DNA of 64,000 nt, taken from positions 1-64,000 of the forward strand of contig CAWGNT010000019.1 of NCBI GenBank assembly GCA_963824085.1, in the 5' to 3' direction. Made by a program: the position numbers and the translations under genes. This DNA comes from JARRNE01 sp963824085. Its GTDB lineage: Bacteria > Pseudomonadota > Gammaproteobacteria > Chromatiales > Chromatiaceae. Positions within the stretch are counted from its first letter, which is position 1. Every line of letters starts with the position of its first letter. Positions 8,470 through 17,374 of the stretch are shown one piece after another. Below the pieces are notes generated by a model. The model saw nothing but the letters and a program-made list of their open reading frames with translations. It made no database searches and was not told the origin of the DNA.

Positions 8470-9414
8470 TCAGCCCCTCTTCTTGGCAGTCTGCACCAGC
8501 ACCAGTCCGCGGCCGGTCGTGCATCGCCGCCGATCTGCAAAGGCTTGCCACCGATGCCGGGACTGTCTTCCCCGCGACCGTTGAGCACGACATCGAGTAT
8601 TTCATCGGCCTTCAGAAGCGGCGGCGAGTCTTCCTCGCGGCTGTCCTTCCTGAACCGCTCGACGCTCGCCTGTGCAAGTCCGACCAGGATCGATTCCGGC
8701 GGTAGGTTCTCGGTGTAGAAGAGCCCGCCATCGTCGGCGGTGCCGGACTCATCATCGATACGCACATGGGGTTCCACCACCATGGCGTGGCGGCGAAGTG
8801 TGAGAAGTCCGTATCGTTGAGGACGACGAAATCGGTCCTGAGCTTTTTCGCGAAATAGTCATCCGATTCGACGAAAACATGACCCGCGAGCCATTCCGCG
8901 ATGGCCGCGCAGTCACCTGCGGCGCGCTGAATTCAAAGGCTTCGAGGACCAGGCTTTCCTTAGCCAAGACCGTATCGGTGACGACCTGGGCATGACCCTC
9001 GGGCACGCTGGGAACGGCCCAAGTGGCCGCTATATCAGCCAGAGCCGCGAACCGCTTCGCTCGCGCAAGCGCGAGCGGGCAAGTGGCGTAGACATAGGCA
9101 CCCTTGAGGGAGCGCACGGGCAAGGCGACCAACTGCGCGTCGGAGAGAGACAACGACCCGGCGTAGTCGGATGCATTGGTTTCGGGGCCGAAGATGCGAG
9201 CAATCAGGGGGTTGGACTTGTTGCCATCGGTCCTTGGCCATGCGCGATTCAAATGGTGCCGCAACGAGCCTTTGAGGCCGGAGCCCGCGAAGGTCGGGTG
9301 CTTGGTGTGCACCTCCCGCTGGATCGGGTTGTCGATGGCTCCGATCGCGGACCCGGCACCCATGTGGATCGGGGTGACGGCATAGTAGAAGACGAGGCGG
9401 TTGGCCTGAAACAC
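8470..9414 (-). pseudogene. cmr4: Cmr4 backbone RNase subunit, frameshifted
   Basis: Cmr4 forms the helical backbone and cuts target RNA at regular spacing. The start MFQANRLVFYYAVTPIHMGAGSAIG with PIQREVHTKHPTFAGSGLKG is typical, and the frame is good for about 165 residues, through the family's acidic region near LARIFGPE. Three breaks follow, each explained by loss of one base from a short homopolymer: a G in CAGGG near 8915, a C in GCCGCCC near 8785, and a C in GATGCC near 8530. The later pieces are conserved (VLNDTDFSHF, VVEPHVRIDDESGTADDGGLFYTENLPPES, TGRGLVLVQTAKKRG). The gene lies between the toxin-antitoxin pair and cmr5. Confidence 0.88.
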
Positions 9415-9425
9415 GAGGGGCTCCT

Positions 9426-9838
9426 TTAGGGCAGTTCGTCGACAGAAACGACACGAAGACGGCCTTCGGCCGCCTGCTCGAGTCGACGGTCATTGGTCCA
9501 TAGCTCGCCGCACCCGCCAATGATCGCCGCGGCAAGGTGCAAAGCGTCCGGGGTCTTCAAGGCATGGTGGCGCGCAGATCCGCGGCCAGGTCGAAGACGG
9601 GCCTGCTGTGCGGCACCCAGCCAAGAGTGGGTGCCGCGAAGAATTTGTCGTACTTCGCAAGCGTAACCTGATCGCCGTCGCGCAACGGCTTGACTCGGCA
9701 CTCCATCCGTCCAAGCTCGGTAACCACCAGCTTGGGCTCGGGAATCGCCGCCAGGGCGCTGGCAATGCGCCGATTCCATGGCTCCACCTGCTGGAGCCGA
9801 TAGATCAGCACACAGGCATCCCAGTAGAGGCCGCCCAT
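9426..9838 (-). pseudogene. PIN-domain (VapC-type) toxin, one frameshift
   Basis: PIN toxins are small metal-dependent RNases. From the ATG at 9838 the frame reads GGLYWDACVLIYRLQ (first Asp), LVVTELGRMECRVKPL (conserved Glu) and on to VFDLAADLRA. The conserved second half, LKTPDALHLAAAIIGG and ELWTNDRRLE, is in another frame after a single indel near 9565. Joined, it would be about 137 residues, normal for VapC. It starts 4 bp after the antitoxin stop. The pair sits between cmr3 and cmr4 in the operon direction, which is an odd place for a toxin-antitoxin module. Confidence 0.8.
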
Positions 9839-9842
9839 GACG

Positions 9843-10082
9843 TCAGTCCCAACTCGCCCGCTCATCAGCGAGGTAGCGGTCGACCTCCTCTTTGGTCAGG
9901 TGCTTGTGTGGCATTCGATCCAGTTCTGCGAAAAGGTCGTCAAGGGTTTGCTTCGTACCACTGGTCGCCTGCGTGCCCGCAAGCACGATGACCTCGACCT
10001 CTCCCACGGGTATCTCCTCTGGCACGACGATCTGTAGGCGGTGGTCGTCACTCACGACTGCATTCAATCGAATGGCTTGCAT
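9843..10082 (-). CDS. Antitoxin of the PIN toxin
   Basis: 79-residue protein. The first half (LNAVVSDDHRLQIVVPEEIPVGEVEVIVL) has the look of an AbrB-like or related beta-type DNA-binding antitoxin, and the acidic helical tail (TKEEVDRYLADERASWD) would wrap the toxin. It is immediately upstream of the PIN gene and 14 bp downstream of cmr3. The antitoxin is intact while the toxin is frameshifted. The family is inferred from gene order and size rather than a strong motif. Confidence 0.7.
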   Translation of the reverse strand: MQAIRLNAVVSDDHRLQIVVPEEIPVGEVEVIVLAGTQATSGTKQTLDDLFAELDRMPHKHLTKEEVDRYLADERASWD

Positions 10083-10096
10083 CTTGTGTCACCCCC

Positions 10097-11305
10097 TTAG
10101 GGCCAAGCGGCGAGGGAACCGAGGTTGTAACCCTCGGCCCGCCGTTCATGATCGACATTCTCCCCCCACAGGCCGCCGTCCACCCAGGCGGCCAGCTTGT
10201 CAGGGGGGCCTTGCAGGTCCCCGAACCAGTAGACGCTGCCGGCAGGTGCGGCACGCTGTGCATCCTTGGGCTTCCAGGCGAATAGATCCCAGCCGGAGAC
10301 AATCTCTCGGCGCGGCACCGCCGCGCACACGAGTCTGGCAGTGCAGCCAGCGACTTGTAGCCGATAGGAACCGGTTTCCGGGAAAACAGACGGGGGAAGC
10401 CAGCCGTCCGCGAACAGTCCTGGCGTCGTTAGGAGGAGGCGGAATCGGCCCGCGCGCGCAATCGTATCCAGCGGAGCTGCCGGGGGCTGGTAGTCCACCC
10501 GCTGGCAGTGCGCTCCGCGGCCATCGCCGCCCAAACGCAGGAAGCCGGTCTCCGGCAAGATCCCCTCGACCCCCTCCAAGCCGACCAGAAAGCCGGTGGA
10601 ATCGAAGAGACCCGGCAAGTCGAGCGCCGCCGGCGGACTGAAGGCGTGGCCGTCGGTTGTGTAGATCAGGCCAGACTCGGCCGTGCCCGAGCTCGCATTG
10701 AGCCCAATCCCGAGCCGCGGATCGCGGCCGTGCATATTGGCGGCCTTGACGGCGCCTGCGTCTGACTCAGGTACTGCCCCGAAGAGGTGGCTGCGCCAGC
10801 CGGCGGCACTGAGGTAAAAGCCACCCTGCGGTTTGGTCGGCTTGCCGGTACGTAGGACCGCAACGTCGGGCAGGTCACGGTCGCGCCCGTCGACGACTAA
10901 AGGACTGGAGGTCCCCGGGGTAAGCTGGGCGAAGCCGTCTTCGAGCCTGACCAGATCAGCCGGGAGGGCGAACACAGGCTCGACCGCCATGGGAGCCTCG
11001 CCCGACTTGCGGCCGGCCAGAGTGGACCAGGCAATGCGGAAGCCGCCTGGCCGAGTCACGCTGCCAGTCTCTGGGCTCAGGGTGCCCAGGACCGCATCGA
11101 GCTTGGCATCCCCGGTCGCCCCCCGACGAACGAAGCGAGCCAGCGCGTCGGGGTCCGCGCCCAGGACGGCGGAACGAAAGGCCCCGGCAAAGAGTGAAGG
11201 GGACGGAGGCATAACACCAGCGCCATACTCGCCGGAATCGCCAAAGGCGAGGTTGCCCCGCACAAACAGGCTGTCGACCGGCTCGACGAAGTAGTAGCTG
11301 GTCAT
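10097..11305 (-). CDS. cmr3: Cmr3 RAMP subunit
   Basis: Cmr3 binds the 5' handle of the crRNA at the Cas10 end of the complex. The 402 residues begin with the standard YYFVEPVDSLFVRGNLAFG, followed by the glycine-rich GEYGAGVMPPSPSLFAGAFRSA, and end with a G-rich loop region and a tail after GGLWGENVDHERRAEGYNLG. The start overlaps the cmr2 stop by ATGA, so the two are coupled. The frame is fully intact, in contrast to cmr1, cmr4, cmr5 and cmr6. Confidence 0.93.
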   Translation of the reverse strand: MTSYYFVEPVDSLFVRGNLAFGDSGEYGAGVMPPSPSLFAGAFRSAVLGADPDALARFVRRGATGDAKLDAVLGTLSPETGSVTRPGGFRIAWSTLAGRKSGEAPMAVEPVFALPADLVRLEDGFAQLTPGTSSPLVVDGRDRDLPDVAVLRTGKPTKPQGGFYLSAAGWRSHLFGAVPESDAGAVKAANMHGRDPRLGIGLNASSGTAESGLIYTTDGHAFSPPAALDLPGLFDSTGFLVGLEGVEGILPETGFLRLGGDGRGAHCQRVDYQPPAAPLDTIARAGRFRLLLTTPGLFADGWLPPSVFPETGSYRLQVAGCTARLVCAAVPRREIVSGWDLFAWKPKDAQRAAPAGSVYWFGDLQGPPDKLAAWVDGGLWGENVDHERRAEGYNLGSLAAWP

Positions 11306-14300
11306 GACCGTACCTCCCGGGCGATACCTTCATCTTCATCTGTGCGTCCAGATCCAGAGACCTGGTTCTTGACCCGGGACTCGCGCGCAAAGAACTCGGC
11401 AGTGACGAGAAAATTCTCTATCGTCGTCTTGAGTCCCGCCTGTTTCGGCTCGGGACGGATGACTTCAACGACGAAACGTACAATTTCCCTGGCCAGTTCG
11501 CGCGGCCCCTGCTGGCGTTCGAACTGCTTTGCAAGCGAGCCGGCCATCTGCTCAGACCATTGCTCCAGTGTTTGAGACTCATCCGGCCATTCGGTAAGCC
11601 CTTCAAACCAGAGCTGCGCCCGGAAGATAGCCCCGCGTGAGAAGCGGGTTTGCGCGAGCTCGTCGCGGAGCCCCTTCAAGAGCCGCAGGGCGCTGGACTC
11701 AACTTCGGGACGTCCGTCATCGCCGACGGGCCACCAGGGGCTTGTGACGCTCACCTCTCCGCCGCCGCGCTTGATGACGCGGATGCAGAAGGCATCGCGA
11801 TCCGCCTCCTTGCCCGCGGTATCCTTGCGCTTGTGGTGCTTGGCGCGGCCCTCGGCCTCGCGTAACTGCCGCAGCACCATGCCAAGCGGCGCCTGATGGT
11901 GCGCCACCACTACGCCCATGGAGGCGGTGGCCGTGCGCCCCATGAGGGTCATGAGGCGGCCATCGAGCAGGCCGAAGCCGTCGTTCAGCAACAGGCGGCG
12001 TTGTCTCTCCCCGCCGCCCGGACGCAATTCGCCGACGTGCTGGCCAAGCCCCATGTTCTCGTGCGGGGCCAGGCCGCTATAGGCCAGCCGGAGCAATTGC
12101 ATGGCATCGAACAGGTCGTCCACCGCCACCAGGGCGAGCACGTCGTCGCCGCCGGCATAGAGCAGCTTACCCTTGACGCAGTCCTCCACGACATGGCGGG
12201 CGAGGTGGATGGAGAAGTCGTTCAGCGCCCTCGATATGGCGGCGTGGCGGGCGGGGGACGGCGGGCGCCGGGCATCGAAGTATCGGCCAAGCGCAGGGTC
12301 GCGCTGAGCGAGCTTGTCGACCTCGGCCTGCACCTGGGGGTGCCAGGTGTTCCGATAGCGCAGCTTGTATCGGTCATCGTTGCCGGCAAGCCAGGCCCCC
12401 ATGCGGTCGCCGTCCATCTGGATGAGGGCGTAGTAGGTCTCTGGCCTGCTCTCCTTGCCGAAGATATCTGCCAGCGCCCTGTCCATGGGGCTAGTGTCTT
12501 CGTTATCTCGCAGGCGGTCGAGCGTCGACGGAAGGCGCTTGAGGACATAGGCTGAGTTGTCATCGACGGTTCGGCGCATGCGGGCGTGCAGGGCTTTGGG
12601 GAGCGCGACTGGATCGTCCCGGTGAATTTCGTGTTCGCGACTTAATTGCGCGAGCTTGATGCCGCTGTCGATAGTCCAGTTCGACAGGAGCCGGTCAATG
12701 GACGTAGCAAGCGCGAGGGCATGGGTACTGATGACGAAGCGGTCCGCCTTCTGGCCCGGTGCCATGCCCACGACCCGGCCGACCTCTTCCGCAAAAAGGG
12801 TCGGCCAAAGCCGCTTGGCCGCGCAAACGGCGCAGAGGTGCTCGCCCTCCTTAGCCCAGGCACGGCGCTTCGGGTTGGCCGCCAGCTCCGCCCAGACGGT
12901 TTCAACTTCGTATTGACTGGTGGCTTGACCCGTTGGCTTTCGCTTTCCCTTCGCCGCCTGCAACTTCGTCGTCTCGTCCGTCAGCCACTCCCGCTCTCCG
13001 CACAGGGTGCAGCGGTGACCTTGCTGGGTGAGGGCAACAAAGGGCCGCGCTGCCTTGGCCGCGGCGAGCGAACGCTCCGCCAGCTCATATACCGCCGGAT
13101 ACAGGATGCCGGCGTTGGGCTGCCAGAATTGCCAGCTGTCGAGCTTGAGGCCCTTGGTCAGCACCGCCCAGGTGCTTTCGTGGAAGACGCCTTGCCGGGC
13201 CAGATCGGGATGGATGGCGGCCAGGGCCGTCTGTAATTGCTCGACCGCTCCCGTTATGTCGCGCACATCCTCTCCCACCGGCCAGGTCGCGGCGGCCCAG
13301 AAGGCCTCCGGGAACTCGGCCAGTTGCGCCGCGATTTGGGCGCGGGCGGTATCCGTCAACTCGACCCCGGCCTCGGCGAACACCTTTATCGCTGCATCCT
13401 CGGCAATGTTCCGGGCCCGGCGCCGGGCGGCGGCAATCGCCGCCTCAGCCAGCTCCCTCGCTCGTTTGGATGGCACGATGCAAACGAACTTGTTGGGCAG
13501 CGCGGCCGCAAACAGCGGGTTGGTGTCGTCGCCTCTGTCGATGAGCTCGGCCCCAATGTCTTTGAACAGGGTCCGAAAGGCTTCGCCCTGTTCCAGCAGC
13601 CAGGCATCCACCGCCGGCACCCCGCGCAGGGCCGGAAAAAGGACCGCGTCGGGGCCGACATCGGCGACGATGGTCCGGAGCGCCTCCCAGACGATAGTGG
13701 ACAGCAGGTGGGAGCCCGCCCAGAGGTCGGATGTGGAGCGCGCTTGGGCGATGAAGCCCTGCACCGGGCCGAAGCTCATGGCCAGGAGGGCGGGCTGATC
13801 GCCTTCAGCCAGGGCCGTGTGCAAGGCAGAGACGGTGTCCAGGTGCGCCCAGATGCTGTGGTCGGGAACGCGGGTGTCGGCGGGCAACAGCTGCCAGAGT
13901 GCGCCCAACTCCGGCGCCCAGTGGCCCGCCTCGGGACCGAAGCGCCAAAAGGCGAGAAAAGTCTGGCGCGGGTCGCCAGTCACAATGAGCCGATCGAAAT
14001 GATCCAGGCTCACCGCCTTGATCTCCGCCGCGCCGATGTCCGCGGCCAGCGGCTGAAGCTCGATCGCCTTGCCGGACAGCGGATGGATCAGCACCGGATG
14101 GTTGGCGAAGCGCACATTTGCCCAGGCTGAATAGCGCTCATCGTCCGGGCGCGGCCATTGGGGCCGGTCGGCAGCCGCCGCCAGCCAGTCGGCACGCTTC
14201 TCGAAAGCACCATAGCGAATGCCGAGGACCCCGCGCAGGCGTTGCACCGTGCCGAGCTCGTGGCCTTCCGGGGTGCGCATGAGGATTAGCGCCTTCTCCG

Positions 14301-14352
14301 CCGGATCGTGCAGCCAGGCCGCGAGCTTGAGGTTCCAGTCGTTCCCTGTCAT
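11302..14352 (-). CDS. cmr2: Cmr2/Cas10 with cyclic oligoadenylate cyclase
   Basis: Large subunit of the type III-B complex; it senses target RNA and makes cyclic oligoadenylate. About 1016 residues from the ATG at 14352, chosen because it overlaps the cmr1 stop (ATGA) and starts the conserved NLKLAAWLHDPAEKALIL; an upstream start at 14442 would add 30 unconserved residues. An HD pair is at residues 15-16. Zinc-binding CTLCGE and CAVCAAKRLW lie near 446 and 505. The Palm cyclase motif LLYAGGDDVLALV is near residue 733 and is intact. So second-messenger production should be possible if the complex assembles. Confidence 0.95.
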   Translation of the reverse strand: MTGNDWNLKLAAWLHDPAEKALILMRTPEGHELGTVQRLRGVLGIRYGAFEKRADWLAAAADRPQWPRPDDERYSAWANVRFANHPVLIHPLSGKAIELQPLAADIGAAEIKAVSLDHFDRLIVTGDPRQTFLAFWRFGPEAGHWAPELGALWQLLPADTRVPDHSIWAHLDTVSALHTALAEGDQPALLAMSFGPVQGFIAQARSTSDLWAGSHLLSTIVWEALRTIVADVGPDAVLFPALRGVPAVDAWLLEQGEAFRTLFKDIGAELIDRGDDTNPLFAAALPNKFVCIVPSKRARELAEAAIAAARRRARNIAEDAAIKVFAEAGVELTDTARAQIAAQLAEFPEAFWAAATWPVGEDVRDITGAVEQLQTALAAIHPDLARQGVFHESTWAVLTKGLKLDSWQFWQPNAGILYPAVYELAERSLAAAKAARPFVALTQQGHRCTLCGEREWLTDETTKLQAAKGKRKPTGQATSQYEVETVWAELAANPKRRAWAKEGEHLCAVCAAKRLWPTLFAEEVGRVVGMAPGQKADRFVISTHALALATSIDRLLSNWTIDSGIKLAQLSREHEIHRDDPVALPKALHARMRRTVDDNSAYVLKRLPSTLDRLRDNEDTSPMDRALADIFGKESRPETYYALIQMDGDRMGAWLAGNDDRYKLRYRNTWHPQVQAEVDKLAQRDPALGRYFDARRPPSPARHAAISRALNDFSIHLARHVVEDCVKGKLLYAGGDDVLALVAVDDLFDAMQLLRLAYSGLAPHENMGLGQHVGELRPGGGERQRRLLLNDGFGLLDGRLMTLMGRTATASMGVVVAHHQAPLGMVLRQLREAEGRAKHHKRKDTAGKEADRDAFCIRVIKRGGGEVSVTSPWWPVGDDGRPEVESSALRLLKGLRDELAQTRFSRGAIFRAQLWFEGLTEWPDESQTLEQWSEQMAGSLAKQFERQQGPRELAREIVRFVVEVIRPEPKQAGLKTTIENFLVTAEFFARESRVKNQVSGSGRTDEDEGIAREVRS

Positions 14353-15490
14353 TCCGTGCCCCCCAGAGGTGCGAGTCGTGGCATCCGATTCAGTTTCCTG
14401 TGTATTTCTGCCCAGACCGGCTCCTGGTTTGTCGCCAACCATCGCTGCTGAGCAGCATTCAGGCGATCCGTCAGCGCGTCTGGGAAGCGATGTGGTAGGT
14501 GGAAGACAACCCCAACCAATCCATCTGGAACAGCGCAGACCTTAAACCTTAACTGTGTGGAGAGCCGAGCCTCCTCATCGTCCCGCGTGGGACGGCCTTT
14601 CTTCAGCTCTGGCAACTCCCACTTGCCGCCAGCTGGGTATCCGAGCAGGTGGATGCCGCCGACGCGACTGGGGTCGACGAATGCCTTGGCAACCCGGCGG
14701 AACCGCAACCCGGACGTTCGCAAGGGCACCCATGGCCTTGCGCCAGAATTTCGTAGGGCTTCGTCATCCAGATCAGCGGCGCGCCCGATGTCGTCCCGAG
14801 GGCATGGGGCCAATCGCGATCAAGGCACTGTCGCCAGTCGCGACTGATCGACGCAATCAGCTTATCGCCAGCGTCTGGAATAGAGGGTGTCGCGCCAATC
14901 CGGCTTGATCGACAGGGATCCCCACCCGTTCCTGGATCGGATTCCCAGCGTCCCAAACCAAGCGGTAAGCGCTGGAAGGGAATTCGACAAGTGTCGCGGG
15001 TCTCGGCACTAGCAAAGCCAATACTCGGCTGGCCTTGTCGGGAAGCGGTGCGCCCCGCTTCGGGATCAGTATCGATGGGTCGATTCGGTGTCCTTGGTGG
15101 CTTCCACCGTCCGGACCCCAAGTCCACATCGGCCCGAACGGAAGCTTTACCATCAGCGGTCGTGACCACCGACTCGATTCGGACCGCCCGGTCCGGAAGC
15201 CTGTGACGCCGGGCCGCCGCTGTTCCAGCGATCAGACCGCCGCAGACCGACGCGGAGAACCGCGCCGGATTACGGCCGCCGCCAGCCGTCTCCGTCAGCC
15301 GGCATTGCCGAAGAGGTCACCTCTCCGCCTCGCGTAGCGGGCCACGTCTAAGCTCCACCTTGGCGCTGGCCACCCGCCACCACTGCCGCAGCAGGGCCTT
15401 AAAGGGCGGTGTGCGCCACTGCGCCTGCTGGTCCGCGTTACCGAGAAACGCGGGTGTGTTGAAGGTGACCTGATACTCGAGCTTTCTCAT
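14349..15490 (-). pseudogene. cmr1: Cmr1 RAMP subunit, multiply frameshifted
   Basis: Cmr1 sits at the tip of the Cmr complex and contacts the crRNA 3' region. The ATG at 15490, with GGGAGCC upstream, opens RKLEYQVTFNTPAFLGNADQ, then WRTPPFKALLRQWWRVA, the classic Cmr1 start; this frame hits a TGA near 15330. Further conserved pieces appear in other frames: GDLFGNAG, DRWNSGGP, DWRQCLDRDWPHALG and, in the last 465 bp, HLLGYPAGGKWELP and STQLRFKVCAVPDGLVGVVF with FHLPHRFP. At least five indels are needed. The stop overlaps the cmr2 start. No second copy of the lost parts was found nearby. Confidence 0.82.
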
Positions 15491-15638
15491 GTCTGGCTCC
15501 CTTTGTTCGGCGGCAATGATCGCTCAGCGCTCAGGGGTTGTCGCCTAACGCAAGCTTGCCGTTATCCACGCTTTTTCGAGCTGATGTATCTGCTCATGAT
15601 GGACCGTCGCCATCTCTGTCCTGCGCGAGGCGGAATCT

Positions 15639-15809
15639 CTAATGCGCCAGTCCCTTCTCCAGCTCCGGCAGATCCCGCTCGACCCCGGTCCATACGGTCT
15701 CCAGACCGGGACCCCGCGTGAGCTTCCCTTGGGTGAATTCCCGAACGGGTGCGACGCAATCGAGCATGTGCTCAATGAGCTCGTTGTCGGTCGCTGTGGA
15801 TGAATTCAC
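15639..15809 (-). pseudogene. HepT (HEPN toxin) relic, internally deleted
   Basis: A short frame from a GTG at 15809 to a TAG at 15639 joins the typical HepT start (ELIEHMLDCVAPVREFTQGK) directly to its typical end (LETVWTGVERDLPELEKGL), about 56 residues instead of about 110-140. The middle of the HEPN domain, with its Rx4-6H RNase motif, is gone. It overlaps an equally truncated MntA fragment just upstream, as in intact mntA-hepT pairs. Confidence 0.55.
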
Positions 15810-15871
15810 ATCCCGTATCGTTGGGCGAGGTCGAGGATCTCCCGCCGGTGTGCTCCGACCGGTGGATGGAT
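15806..15871 (-). pseudogene. MntA (minimal nucleotidyltransferase) N-terminal scar
   Basis: About 21 codons reading HPPVGAHRREILDLAQRYGM and then a stop, in the frame just before the HepT relic with a GTGA overlap. This is the usual first helix of MntA antitoxin nucleotidyltransferases; the GSxARG-DxD catalytic core that should follow is missing. An AAAGGAG sequence lies just upstream. Together with the HepT relic this marks a deleted toxin-antitoxin module inside the cas cluster. Confidence 0.45.
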
Positions 15872-15994
15872 ATCAGTCTCCTTTGCTCGGGGACAAGCAT
15901 GCTCCGGGTTTTGCACCGTGTTGCGTCCGGCAAGCTTGCGGCCAGTGGGCTTGCCGGCGCAGCGCAGGCTTGGGGCGCATTTGCGTGGCGTAGA

Positions 15995-17374
15995 TCAGTC
16001 ATCGCTGCGGTCATCCAGCAGGCCGCCCTCGTCGAGCTCCAGTGCGGGAATGGCGGCCAAGCCGCCGCCGACGATGCCCTGCAGGGCGCCGTACATGGAG
16101 GAGGTGCTGCCGACGACCCGCTGGATCTGCTTCTCGCGCTCGGCCCACTGCTTCTCCATGGCCCGGCGCTCGCGCTGGATCTGCAACTGCATGGCGGTGA
16201 ATGCCTCGACGATGGCTTCGACGCGCTGGCGAAACTCGTCACCGGCGAGATACTGGTAGAGCAGCTCCATCTTCTCATTCTTGCCCTCCGAGGCGGCGCG
16301 GGCGAACGCGACCTGAATGAGCTGCTCGCGCAGGGCGATAGCGAGCGCCGGCCAGTGCGTTGTGTCGGTGATCCAGACACCATCGATACGGCCGAAGCCT
16401 TCGATGCCGTCCGGGAGCGCGACGGAGACGAGGACGGCCGCGGCGGCGCCGGCGGCTCGTTGATCCTGCTTGAGCTTGTCGATCCAGGCCGGTGCCCAGT
16501 TCTTGGCGTTCTTGGTCTCCCACAGGAGGAGGCCGCACTCCTCCAGCCGGTCGTTGCGCACCGCGTGCTGGATATCCGCACCGCGGGCGCCCTTGAGGAC
16601 GGGCACGACGCGGTCCTGGGGGAACCGGCGCTCCAGGGCGACCTGGATATCGAGCTCGAGCACCTCGCCTTGAAGCTCTTGGGAGCCGAGCTCGCTGCGG
16701 CGCTTGGCATCGTCCAGGGCCTGGCGCAGGTCGGCGATCTGCTTTTCCTTCTCCTTGAGCTTGAGGTCCTGCTCCTCGGCGGCACGCTTGCGGATGGCGG
16801 TCTCCAGGTCGATCCTGGCCGCGTCCACCTTGCGTGCGACCTCCAGGTCCATCTCCCGCGCGCGTTCCTCCAGCGCCGTCTTTTCGTTGCGCAGGGCAAG
16901 CTCGGCCGCTTGCGCCTCGCGGGCTTTCTCGCGCTGGGCGGCGAGGTCCGACTGGAGCACTTTGATCTGCTGCTCGGTCTGCTCGCGGGCGTGCACGCCG
17001 GCGGCGGCCACGGCCTTGGCGATGCGCTCGGCCTCGTCCTTGCGGAGGCTTGCCTCGACCTCGGCATGGATACGCTCGGCCTGGGCCTGTTGCTGCTCCT
17101 CCAGCTCGCGCGCCTTCTTGCGCAGCTCTAGCTCCCGGGCGGCGGCCTCCTCGGCCCGCTTGGCTCGCTCGGCGATCTGGGTCTTGAGGTCGCTGAGCTC
17201 TAGGTCGAGGACGCTCCGGGCACGTTGTTCGGCCTCTGCAACGGCACGCGTAAGGCGCGCCTCGTGATCCGCCTTCAGGCTCGACTCAAGCTCGCCGCGG
17301 ATCTGGGCGCTCAGCGCCTCGGAGATGGGGATCTCGTAGCCGCAGCTGGGGCATTTGATGGTCGTGGTGTTCAC
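15995..17374 (-). CDS. DUF2130 protein (RmuC-like coiled coil plus nuclease-like domain)
   Basis: About 459 residues from the GTG at 17374, chosen because it overlaps the upstream stop (GTGA) and starts NTTTIKCPSCGYEIPISEAL, a zinc-ribbon-like opening. Residues from about 25 to 240 are a long Glu/Lys/Ala coiled coil. The C-terminal half has GADIQHAVR, then CGLLLWETKNAKNWAPAW and DQRAAGAAAAVLVSVALP, the DUF2130 core, which resembles a PD-(D/E)XK nuclease fold as in RmuC. Function is not established for the family. Its coupling to the NE0113 gene suggests co-expression with the CRISPR effectors; a role as an accessory effector is inference. Confidence 0.85.
   Translation of the reverse strand: MNTTTIKCPSCGYEIPISEALSAQIRGELESSLKADHEARLTRAVAEAEQRARSVLDLELSDLKTQIAERAKRAEEAAARELELRKKARELEEQQQAQAERIHAEVEASLRKDEAERIAKAVAAAGVHAREQTEQQIKVLQSDLAAQREKAREAQAAELALRNEKTALEERAREMDLEVARKVDAARIDLETAIRKRAAEEQDLKLKEKEKQIADLRQALDDAKRRSELGSQELQGEVLELDIQVALERRFPQDRVVPVLKGARGADIQHAVRNDRLEECGLLLWETKNAKNWAPAWIDKLKQDQRAAGAAAAVLVSVALPDGIEGFGRIDGVWITDTTHWPALAIALREQLIQVAFARAASEGKNEKMELLYQYLAGDEFRQRVEAIVEAFTAMQLQIQRERRAMEKQWAEREKQIQRVVGSTSSMYGALQGIVGGGLAAIPALELDEGGLLDDRSDD

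Noticed and set aside
11896..12555. Plus-strand frames antisense to cmr2.
   Set aside because: They mirror the cmr2 codons and show no ribosome binding site or family.
15772..17067. A 431-codon minus-strand frame overlapping the DUF2130 gene.
   Set aside because: Ser/Arg/Pro-rich shadow in another frame; the DUF2130 frame carries the conserved motifs.
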